Shown: piece by piece, positions 1-5,995 of the stretch
How the letters are laid out: every line of letters begins with the position of its first letter
How positions within the stretch are numbered: position 1 is the first letter of the stretch
Source of the DNA: Eubacterium sp.
GTDB taxonomy: Bacteria; Bacillota; Clostridia; Lachnospirales; CAG-274
Direction: 5' to 3'
Assembly: GCA_020859645.1 (NCBI GenBank)
Contig: JAJBVU010000258.1
Coordinates: forward strand, 1 to 8,668
DNA: 8,668 nt
Position numbers and translations under genes: made by a program
Notes under the pieces: generated by a model
Seen by the model: only the letters and a program-made list of their open reading frames with translations
What the model was told of the DNA's origin: nothing
Databases searched by the model: none

Positions 1-1
1 A

Positions 2-136
2 TTTTTATGGGATTTATTTATGAAAAGCGGCAGTATTGAAGCCTTTTTGGGCTTTAAGGAGTTTGAAGCGGCAGGCAGAAGGGAGAATATTCCCCAAGCC
101 TGTGAGAAGGACGGCGAGCTGGGCTATGAGCATTGA
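2..136 (+). CDS. yqzL: YqzL-like small protein, 3' end only
   Basis: The 3' end of a small gene, open from the first base of the window and ending in TGA at 134-136. The visible 44 residues begin FLWDLFMKSGSIEAFLGFKE, followed by a charged tail. The pattern (W)xxFxxTGxIxxYLLYKE is what I recall for the YqzL family, a protein of about 45-50 residues of unknown function encoded directly upstream of recO in Bacillus and Clostridia. The start codon is probably only a few codons outside the window, because the conserved tryptophan lies before the first in-frame ATG (20-22). The gene overlaps recO by 11 bases in a different frame, suggesting translational coupling. Family identity rests on one short motif plus position. 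Function is unknown. Confidence 0.7.
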   Translation, partial: FLWDLFMKSGSIEAFLGFKEFEAAGRRENIPQACEKDGELGYEH

Positions 137-785
137 AAAAATGAGAGGCGTTGTTATAAGAGAGGTTCCCGTAGGGGAGTCTGACAAGATTATTACCTTG
201 CTTTCCAAGGAAGGGGGCAAGGTAAGCCTTTCTGCAAGAGGGGCAAGAAACGCCAAAAGCAAATTTCTTTCAAGCTGTGAGCTTTTTGCCTATTCCGACT
301 TCACTGTTTACACCGGGAGAAAACACCCTTCTGTTTCAACGGCTTCACTGATAGACAATTTTTACGGCTTGCGGAAGGAAATAAAAGCCTTTGCCGCAGG
401 CTCTTATTTGGCTGATTTTTTAAACAGGGTTGTTTTTGAAGGGGTAGAGTGCGACGAGATTTTAAGGCTTTTTTTGACGGCTCTTAAGGTTTTGGAGAAA
501 GGCTCTGAGCCTCTTTTTACAACCACTGTTTTTGAGCTTAAATATTTTTATTTAAACGGTATGATGCCCGATTTTAATGAGATTATTCATTTCGGCGGCG
601 ATGAGCTTTTAAAGGGAACAGCTAAAGCACTTTTATACATAGGCTCAGCAGATGTAAAAAAAGTTTTTTCCTTTAATGTTTCGGAAGAAGTTTCAGAACA
701 AATAAAGCGGATAAGGTATCTGCTTTTTAATGAGCAAATAGATATCCGCTTTAATTCATATGACTTTTTATTAAGCCTTTATTAA
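126..785 (+). CDS. recO: DNA repair protein RecO (short, no zinc finger)
   Basis: RecO binds single-stranded DNA and, with RecR, loads RecA onto SSB-coated DNA during RecF-pathway gap repair. The 219-residue product has the N-terminal OB fold (about 1-80), recognisable from VVIREVPVGESDKIITLLSKE and the basic SARGARNAKSK segment (36-46), followed by a helical C-terminal domain (about 83-219). The ATG at 126 was chosen because it gives the family-typical start MSIEKMRGVVIRE; the open frame reaches back to 36, but those bases encode the YqzL-like protein in another frame. A GAAGGA at 106-111 is 14 bases from this ATG, which is long, so coupling to the upstream gene is likely. Oddity: many RecO proteins have a four-cysteine zinc-binding loop after the (M)xP motif. 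Here MMPDF (146-150) is followed by a short cysteine-free segment, and the protein is about 25-30 residues shorter than usual. The stop overlaps the convergent gene by 4 bases. Confidence 0.92.
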   Translation: MSIEKMRGVVIREVPVGESDKIITLLSKEGGKVSLSARGARNAKSKFLSSCELFAYSDFTVYTGRKHPSVSTASLIDNFYGLRKEIKAFAAGSYLADFLNRVVFEGVECDEILRLFLTALKVLEKGSEPLFTTTVFELKYFYLNGMMPDFNEIIHFGGDELLKGTAKALLYIGSADVKKVFSFNVSEEVSEQIKRIRYLLFNEQIDIRFNSYDFLLSLY

Positions 786-1540
786 TTTATGGGTTCCGAA
801 AGGGTTACGCCCTGAATTTTTACATAAGCACAGTCCTCAAGGCTTACCTTTGTGTTTTCGTTGATTTCCTCTTCGGAAATTACCGAGCCTTCACTGCCTG
901 ACGCTGATGACAAAAGAGTAATTTTGCCTTCGGGAACCTCTTCCCCTTCATCTGCATATTCCATTCTTACTGCATATACTCCGGGCTGAATGTCAAAGCC
1001 CACCTTATACATTGCCTGTGGATCATAATATCCGTTTTTGGGTATATAGGCTTCCGCTTCGTCAATGGTAATTGCCACGCCGTCAAACTTGAGATATTGT
1101 CCTTCGGAAACAGTAACATAGGTTCTTACGTTGTATGTGCCGCTTGTTATAATAGAGGAAGGGTCTGCGCTTAAGTCCGTTACAAGTTCAAAATATCCTT
1201 CAGGGTAGTTGGGCTGCAAAACATATTCGCCTTCGGTCAGTTCGCCCTCTTGAGGTGTTTCCGATGCCGTTATGTAATAAACTCCGCCTTCATATTTTGT
1301 AACCTGTTTTTTCTCTTCTGGTTCGGCTTCATCTTCAGCCCCTTCATCATCGGCAGGCTCTTCATCCTCGATTTCTTCAATTCCGGACTGAGTGTCGGTG
1401 TCTATATCTTCCAAAGCTGTGTCGGAGCTAACAGGCTTATTTTTGTTAAAATAAACCGCTGCTGCGGCTATAATTGCCGCCGCAATAACAACGACTATAC
1501 AGATAATTAAGACCTGTTTTGTTTTTTTATCTTCGTTCAT
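782..1540 (-). CDS. membrane-anchored exported protein, acidic linker, two repeats
   Basis: I do not recognise a named family. The 252-residue product has a short charged N terminus (MNEDKKTKQ), one hydrophobic helix at about 10-30, a very acidic low-complexity linker (19 Asp/Glu in residues 41-76), and a C-terminal region of about 170 residues. The charge pattern predicts N-in, C-out topology with the bulk outside the cell. The C-terminal region appears to hold two diverged copies of a beta-rich unit: about 99-158 (GELTEGEYVLQPN ... YVTVSEGQYLKFDGVAI) and about 178-248 (VGFDIQPGVYAVRM ... KVSLEDCAYVKIQGVTL). The pattern D-I-x-P-G-x-Y early and G-x-Y-(L/V)-K-(F/I)-x-G-V late resembles extracellular repeats common in Firmicutes, of unknown function. 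The start is supported by AAGGAG 8 bases upstream. It is the last gene of the operon, 18 bases after the Nif3-like gene, and converges on recO. Confidence 0.85.
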   Translation of the reverse strand: MNEDKKTKQVLIICIVVVIAAAIIAAAAVYFNKNKPVSSDTALEDIDTDTQSGIEEIEDEEPADDEGAEDEAEPEEKKQVTKYEGGVYYITASETPQEGELTEGEYVLQPNYPEGYFELVTDLSADPSSIITSGTYNVRTYVTVSEGQYLKFDGVAITIDEAEAYIPKNGYYDPQAMYKVGFDIQPGVYAVRMEYADEGEEVPEGKITLLSSASGSEGSVISEEEINENTKVSLEDCAYVKIQGVTLSEPIN

Positions 1541-1548
1541 ATAATTAT

Positions 1549-1554
1549 CTCCTT
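1549..1554 (-). promoter_or_regulatory. ribosome binding site of the exported protein
   Basis: Reads AAGGAG on the - strand, 8 bases before the ATG at 1538-1540. It lies wholly within the 18-base gap after the Nif3-like gene, which supports both the start and co-transcription. Confidence 0.75.
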
Positions 1555-1558
1555 TTTA

Positions 1559-2347
1559 TCATATGATTTTATGGGTCTGACAGTCGGTTTTCGTTGCCTG
1601 AATATTAAGCTCAGGAAATTTTGACTTAAGATAGTTTACAACATTTGGGGCAATAATTGCTTCCGTTCCGTAATGGGTTCCGTCAAAGAGAGAAATTCCC
1701 AAATGGCGGGCTTCCTGGGCTTCGTGGTAGGAAACGTCTCCTGTCACATAGCCTTCGCAGCCCAGAGCCTTAGCGGCTTGCAGAAACTCCCTGTCACAGC
1801 CGTGACCTGTGCAGAGACCTATTTTGCTTACATATTCCGTTGATTTAATATAAACCATATTGCTTAAATTAAGCTTGTTTTTAACAAATTCCGCAAATTC
1901 CTCGGTTTTCATTTTTTGCTTTAAACTGCCCACTCTTCCCATGGCGTAAACTCCGTCCTGTGAGGGCATTAAAAACTGAACATTTTCAAGCTCCAAAAGC
2001 TCCGCAAGGTATGCATTTGTGCCTATGGGGGACACGTCAAGGTTTGTGTGAGCAGAAAAAACCGCAATTCGGTTTTCGATTAGACGTAAAAGCAGCTTGC
2101 CCGCTCTTGTTTCGGGTGTCACCGCTTTAACAGGTGAGAAAATAAGAGGGTGGTGGGTAATAATTAAGTTTGCCCCTAAGTTAATTGCTTCCGTTATGAC
2201 CTCGTCTTCAACGTCAAGGGCAACAACGGCTTTGGTGACCTCTGTTTCCGGATCCCCTGTCATTAAGCCGGGGTTATCCCACTCTAAGGCAGCTTTCTTC
2301 GGAGCAACCTCTTCCATAGCCGAAATTATATCCTTTATTTTTGGCAT
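1559..2347 (-). CDS. Nif3-like dinuclear metal center protein (DUF34)
   Basis: A member of the NIF3/DUF34 family (YqfO in Bacillus, YbgI in E. coli), which forms toroidal hexamers with a two-metal site. The biochemical role is unsettled, although the family has been annotated, probably wrongly, as GTP cyclohydrolase I type 2. Visible in the 262 residues: N-terminal LEWDNPGLMTGD (21-32), the metal-binding THHPLIF (64-70, His65 and His66), SAHTNLDV (98-105, with Asp104 as ligand), and the C-terminal FDGTHYGTE (221-229, His226 and Glu229). TGDVSYHEAQ (202-211) is also typical. The length matches the short form such as YbgI rather than the roughly 370-residue Bacillus form with a PII-like insert. 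It starts inside trmK (13-base overlap) behind a strong Shine-Dalgarno; the trmK-nif3 pairing is conserved in Bacillota, but its functional meaning is unknown. Confidence 0.93.
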   Translation of the reverse strand: MPKIKDIISAMEEVAPKKAALEWDNPGLMTGDPETEVTKAVVALDVEDEVITEAINLGANLIITHHPLIFSPVKAVTPETRAGKLLLRLIENRIAVFSAHTNLDVSPIGTNAYLAELLELENVQFLMPSQDGVYAMGRVGSLKQKMKTEEFAEFVKNKLNLSNMVYIKSTEYVSKIGLCTGHGCDREFLQAAKALGCEGYVTGDVSYHEAQEARHLGISLFDGTHYGTEAIIAPNVVNYLKSKFPELNIQATKTDCQTHKII

Positions 2348-3024
2348 TGTGCCTGCGCCTCCTTAAGCAGCTTCAAAAAATTTTCAAGCTTTTTTATATC
2401 CGCATTAGGGTTCTTTTCATAAGCTGATTTTATGCTTTCTTCATATTTTTTTATTTTTACTTCCAAATAGGCTTTAAAGGCAGGGTTGTCAGAACCGGGG
2501 AGAAACTTTCCCAAAATCAAGTCCTTTTCGCTGTAGGGCTCCGAAACGCCTTTTTTACATTTAAGAGTAAAATAGAACTTGTTGTGTTCCTCCGCTGCGT
2601 CCTCCGCAATAATTTCATAGCCGTTTTTTAAAACGTAAGCTCTTACGCTGTCTATGTTGTGCTGGGGCTGAAGAATTAAATATCGGGCGTTCTTTGCGTT
2701 TGGGGGAGCGTTCTCCAAAATTTGGGTTATGAGAATACCGCCCATTCCCGTAATTACTATTACGTCGGGGTTCTCGTCTTCCTTAATGACACTTAAGCCC
2801 GAGCCGCAGCGGACGTCGACTATATTTTCGACACCGTTTTCACATACATTTTTATAAGCCTTTTCACAGGAGACGGGGCTTAAATCCGAAGCCGCCGCCT
2901 TTTTAATTATGCCCTTTAAAGCCAAATATACAGGCAGTGAGCCGTGATCTGTGCCTACATCCGCTAAAAGCGAACATGGGGGAACCATATCTGCGCTCAT
3001 TTTAAGCCTTTTTGATAATTTCAT
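2335..3024 (-). CDS. trmK: tRNA (adenine(22)-N1)-methyltransferase TrmK
   Basis: A cytosolic SAM-dependent enzyme of the TrmK (YqfN) family, which methylates N1 of adenosine 22 in the D-loop region of certain tRNAs. The 229-residue product begins MKLSKRLKMSADMVPPCSLLADVGTDHGSLPVYLA, containing SAM-binding motif I (DVGTDHG, 22-28). This is followed by ASDLSP (45-50), the family signature ITGMGG (91-96) and LQPQ (118-121), which resembles an N6/N1-adenine catalytic NPPY-like position. Residues from about 180 form a lysine/glutamate-rich helical tail, consistent with the C-terminal coiled coil of the family. The length is normal. The ATG lies 14 bases after the rpoD stop with only a weak GGGG-type Shine-Dalgarno, so expression may depend partly on coupling from rpoD. 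Confidence 0.94.
   Translation of the reverse strand: MKLSKRLKMSADMVPPCSLLADVGTDHGSLPVYLALKGIIKKAAASDLSPVSCEKAYKNVCENGVENIVDVRCGSGLSVIKEDENPDVIVITGMGGILITQILENAPPNAKNARYLILQPQHNIDSVRAYVLKNGYEIIAEDAAEEHNKFYFTLKCKKGVSEPYSEKDLILGKFLPGSDNPAFKAYLEVKIKKYEESIKSAYEKNPNADIKKLENFLKLLKEAQAQCQK
2358..2364 (-). promoter_or_regulatory. ribosome binding site for the Nif3-like gene, inside trmK
   Basis: Reads AAGGAGG on the - strand, a full Shine-Dalgarno, 10 bases before the ATG at 2345-2347. It lies within the last codons of trmK, so the two genes are translated from one message and overlap by 13 bases. Confidence 0.75.
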
Positions 3025-3038
3025 AAGCCTACCCCGTA

Positions 3039-4124
3039 TCAGTCTATAAAGTCCTTAAGCTTCTTGCTTCTGCTGGGGTGGCGAAGCTTTCTCAGGGCTT
3101 TGGCTTCAATCTGACGAATACGCTCACGAGTTACCTGGAACTGCTGACCAACCTCTTCGAGGGTTCTGGCTCTTCCGTCAATAAGCCCGAAACGAAGGCA
3201 AAGCACATTCTTTTCTCTGTCCGTCAGTGTTTCCAAAACCTCTAAAAGCTGTTCCTTCAAAAGTGTGAAGGCTGCCGCTTCGGCAGGCGCAGGAATATCC
3301 TCATCGGGAATAAAGTCGCCTAAGTGGCTGTCCTCTTCCTCGCCGATAGGTGTTTCCAACGAAACAGGTTCCTGAGCGATTTTTCTGATTTCTCTTACCT
3401 TATCAACGGGCATCTGCATATTTTCGGCAAGTTCCTCGTCTGTTGGTTCTCTGCCGTATTCCTGAAGGAGCTGACGTGAAACACGGATCAGCTTGTTGAT
3501 TGTTTCCACCATATGAACGGGTATTCTTATGGTTCTTGCCTGATCCGCAATGGCTCTTGTTATAGCCTGTCTTATCCACCATGTGGCATAGGTTGAAAAC
3601 TTATAGCCCTTGCGGTAGTCGAATTTTTCAACAGCCTTAATAAGACCCAGGTTGCCCTCCTGAATAAGATCCAAAAACTGCATACCTCTGCCTACATATT
3701 TTTTTGCTATTGAAACAACAAGTCTCAGGTTAGCCTCTGCAAGACGCTGTTTTGCCGTTTCGTCTCCGGCTTCCATACGCTTTGCAAGCTCAACCTCTTC
3801 GGCTGCGGAAAGAAGGGGAACCTTTCCGATTTCCTTAAGATACATTCTGACGTGGTCATCAATGTTGATTGTTTCGGAAATAGTCAGGTCAAGCTCCTTT
3901 GCTCCCTCGGCGTCGTCATCCTCTTCAAGCTCTTCAACGCCGTAAACGTCGATTTTGTTATGTTCAAGATATTCATAAATCTTGTCCATTTGGTCGGCTG
4001 TCAGCTCAAAGTCAGAAAGCTTGTTTAAAATTTGGCTGTTTTCCAGCATATTTTTATTCTTTTTTCCGTCGGCTAAAAGCTCTTTCATTTTTGCGGCAAA
4101 TGTCGCTTCATCTAATGGCTTCAC
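3039..4124 (-). CDS. rpoD: primary RNA polymerase sigma factor (SigA/RpoD)
   Basis: The housekeeping sigma factor, which directs core RNA polymerase to -35/-10 promoters. In 361 residues, close to Bacillus SigA length, all regions are present: an N-terminal region 1.1-like segment with an acidic stretch (65-73); region 1.2 DDHVRMYLKEIGKVPLLS (89-106); region 2 from NLRLVVSIAKKYVGRGMQ (132-149) through FLDLIQEGNLGLIKAVEKFDYRKGYKFSTYATWWIRQAI (core binding, -10 recognition and melting); region 3 from about IPVHMVETINKL (201-212); and region 4 with the -35 helix-turn-helix VTRERIRQIEAKALRKLRHPSR (331-352). The start is GTG at 4122-4124, backed by AAAGGAAG 6 bases upstream; the next in-frame ATG is codon 13. 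It follows dnaG by 48 bases, the classic macromolecular synthesis arrangement. Confidence 0.97.
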   Translation of the reverse strand: MKPLDEATFAAKMKELLADGKKNKNMLENSQILNKLSDFELTADQMDKIYEYLEHNKIDVYGVEELEEDDDAEGAKELDLTISETINIDDHVRMYLKEIGKVPLLSAAEEVELAKRMEAGDETAKQRLAEANLRLVVSIAKKYVGRGMQFLDLIQEGNLGLIKAVEKFDYRKGYKFSTYATWWIRQAITRAIADQARTIRIPVHMVETINKLIRVSRQLLQEYGREPTDEELAENMQMPVDKVREIRKIAQEPVSLETPIGEEEDSHLGDFIPDEDIPAPAEAAAFTLLKEQLLEVLETLTDREKNVLCLRFGLIDGRARTLEEVGQQFQVTRERIRQIEAKALRKLRHPSRSKKLKDFID

Positions 4125-4130
4125 AATGAT

Positions 4131-4138
4131 CTTCCTTT
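4131..4138 (-). promoter_or_regulatory. ribosome binding site that decides the GTG start of rpoD
   Basis: Reads AAAGGAAG on the - strand and ends 6 bases before the GTG at 4122-4124. This spacing supports GTG as the initiation codon over the ATG twelve codons later. Confidence 0.65.
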
Positions 4139-4152
4139 CGTATAAAAGCTTC

Positions 4153-4172
4153 GGAATATATTTAATATTTCC
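4153..4172 (-). promoter_or_regulatory. A/T-rich imperfect inverted repeat between dnaG and rpoD
   Basis: Immediately after the dnaG TAG (4173-4175), the - strand has GGAA-ATAT-TAA-ATAT-A-TTCC: two 4-bp arms sets that can pair into an 8-bp stem with one bulged A and a 3-base loop. No U-tract follows, so it is not a canonical intrinsic terminator. It could be an mRNA processing or stability element between the two cistrons, as is known for dnaG-rpoD in E. coli, or simply A/T-rich sequence. Confidence 0.25.
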
Positions 4173-5927
4173 CTAAAGCTTGATTCTGACTGTGGTTAAG
4201 CTTCGTTTTTTTTCAATAAGCTCTTTTATTTTGTCAATGTCCTTTTCCTTATTTATTTTTTCATTATAATAAGACGCAAGGACGGTTTTAATATAATCGT
4301 TTATGTTTTTTTCAAGGGTTCGTTTGTCTTGGGGTATGTTTTCCCTGTCTCTGAGAATTTCAAAGCACCTGTCTCTTTCCGGAGTTTCTTCGTAATAATT
4401 AATTATTTCCGCAGGAACCACAGGCTGCTTTTTTTCAATAAACCCTGTGACTATGTCATAAAGCCCTTCAAGAAACTCATCATTTAAATATTCACCCTTA
4501 AAGCTGTCTTTTATTTTGTCATAAACTGAGGGGTTTACTGAAATTATGTTTATTATACCTTTTTTGGCGGATTTCAAACCCGAATTTGCCCCTTTTTCAG
4601 ATGTTTTTGCTCTTTTGAAAACAGGGGGCGGTATAACGGCGGCGTTATCGGTCTTTTTAAGCTCGTCTTTAACGGAGTCGGGGTCAACTCCCGTTTCCTC
4701 CGCAAGAGCCTTTGCATAAAGGTCTCTTTCCATTTCGTTGTCGATTGTGGAAATAACCTTAGCCGCCTGTTTCATATAGTCAATTCTCTGGTGCATATCC
4801 GACAGGTCTTTTCCCTGCTTTTGAAGGCTCAGCCTGAATTCGACTTGAGGAACGGCTTGTTTCAAAAGTTCGGCGAAAGCCTCTCTGCCGAATTTTTTTA
4901 TGTATTCGTCAGGGTCTTTGGCATTTTTTACCTGTAAAACCATAGCTTCGATTCCGACTTTTTCTATTACGGGAATAGCCCTTAAAACCGCCTTAACCCC
5001 GGCTTCGTCGCTGTCGAAAAGAATAATTACCCTGTCGGCATATTTCTTTAAAAGCCTTGTGTGGTTTTCGTTAAAGCTTGTGCCCAAGGCGGCAACAGCT
5101 GTTTTAAAGCCCGACTGCCAAAGTGCTATAACGTCCATATAGCCTTCCACCAAAATAAGCTGTCTGCTCCGTTCCTTCAAGGCTAAATTCATAGAATAAA
5201 GGTTGCTGCTTTTGTTAAAAACAGGTGTTTCCGGTGAGTTCAGATATTTGGGCTTGCTGTCGTCAAAAACTCTTCCGCCGAAGCCTATAAAACGGTTGTG
5301 AATGTCGATTATGGGAAACATCAGCCGACCGAAAAACTTGTCTCTGAGCCTGCCGTTTTTGCCCTCGGTTCCCAAACCGCTTTTTAAAATAATTTCTCTT
5401 GAATATCCCTGTTTCGTTAAGAAGTCAACACATCCTCCGCTTTTATAGGGAGCATAGCCCAAGCCGTAGACGGCTCTTGCCTTTTGGGTTATACGGCGGT
5501 TATCCAAATACTGCCTTGCAAAATACCCCTCATTTGACTGGAGACAGTCATAAAAATATCGTGCGGCTTTTTTGTTTATCTCATAAAGTGTCTGTCTTTC
5601 TTCCGCTGTTTTTTTATAGTCTGCTCCTGCGTTAGGCTCGGGCAGGGGATAGTGAACCCTGTCTGCAAGGTATTTCAAAGCGTCCGAAAAGGCGTAGCCC
5701 CTTGTTTTCATAACAAAGCTTATAACGTCGCCCGATTCTCCGCAGCCGAAGCAGTGAAAATACTGGTCTCTGCCGTTTACCCTAAAGGAGGGGGTCTTTT
5801 CGTGATGAAAGGGGCATAAGCCCACATAGCCGCCGCTTTGGGGCTTAAGCTGAACGCTTTCCGAAATTACGTCAACTATATCGTTGTTCATTCTGACTTC
5901 TTCTATTACGTTTTGAGGATATATCAT
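4173..5927 (-). CDS. dnaG: DNA primase DnaG
   Basis: Synthesises the RNA primers for leading- and lagging-strand replication and acts at the fork with the DnaB-type helicase. The 584-residue product has the N-terminal CHC2 zinc-binding domain (Cys38, His41, Cys59 and Cys62 in CPFHHEKTPSF ... FHCFGCGESGD), the catalytic-core N-terminal part (about 115-250, including RLRDKFFGRLMFPI and IGFGGRV), and the TOPRIM domain with EGYMDVIALW (261-270, Glu261), ALGTSF (280-285) and FDSDEAG (304-310, Asp305 and Asp307) as metal-binding acidic residues, then KDPDEY (337-342). A low-complexity basic linker (about 430-455) leads to a divergent C-terminal helicase-interaction domain (about 465-584). The length is typical. 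The ATG start has GGAG 10 bases upstream. It sits between dgt (68-base gap) and rpoD (48-base gap). Confidence 0.97.
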   Translation of the reverse strand: MIYPQNVIEEVRMNNDIVDVISESVQLKPQSGGYVGLCPFHHEKTPSFRVNGRDQYFHCFGCGESGDVISFVMKTRGYAFSDALKYLADRVHYPLPEPNAGADYKKTAEERQTLYEINKKAARYFYDCLQSNEGYFARQYLDNRRITQKARAVYGLGYAPYKSGGCVDFLTKQGYSREIILKSGLGTEGKNGRLRDKFFGRLMFPIIDIHNRFIGFGGRVFDDSKPKYLNSPETPVFNKSSNLYSMNLALKERSRQLILVEGYMDVIALWQSGFKTAVAALGTSFNENHTRLLKKYADRVIILFDSDEAGVKAVLRAIPVIEKVGIEAMVLQVKNAKDPDEYIKKFGREAFAELLKQAVPQVEFRLSLQKQGKDLSDMHQRIDYMKQAAKVISTIDNEMERDLYAKALAEETGVDPDSVKDELKKTDNAAVIPPPVFKRAKTSEKGANSGLKSAKKGIINIISVNPSVYDKIKDSFKGEYLNDEFLEGLYDIVTGFIEKKQPVVPAEIINYYEETPERDRCFEILRDRENIPQDKRTLEKNINDYIKTVLASYYNEKINKEKDIDKIKELIEKKRSLTTVRIKL

Positions 5928-5942
5928 TAAAAAACATCTCCG

Positions 5943-5948
5943 ATTATA
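5943..5948 (-). promoter_or_regulatory. possible -10 element upstream of dnaG
   Basis: The - strand reads TATAAT, a perfect housekeeping -10 hexamer, 15 bases before the dnaG ATG. At 16-17 bases further upstream there is only TTTAAT or ATTTAA, a poor -35, and no TGn extension. A start 6-8 bases downstream would fall at about 5936, just past the GGAG (5938-5941), leaving a near-leaderless transcript without its Shine-Dalgarno. The element may therefore be fortuitous. Confidence 0.25.
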
Positions 5949-5995
5949 GTTTTCGACACAAAAAATTAAATCCTTTTTGAAATATTAACAAATCT

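Noticed and set aside
36..125. Upstream in-frame extension of recO from the ATG at 36
   Set aside because: The extra 30 residues do not resemble RecO and the same bases encode the YqzL-like protein in another frame.
796..822. AGGG-TTACG-CCCT followed by GAATTTTT as a recO terminator on the + strand
   Set aside because: The stem is only 4 bp and the T-run is offset, and it lies inside the coding end of the opposite gene. Too weak to call.
1250..1510. + strand open frame opposite the exported protein
   Set aside because: It is the antisense of the hydrophobic and acidic low-complexity segments, with no ribosome binding site or recognisable motif.
1495..1512. Cys14 of the exported protein as a lipobox cysteine
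   Set aside because: LIIC lacks the small residues expected at -1 and -3, and the hydrophobic helix continues after the cysteine instead of before it, so a membrane anchor fits better.
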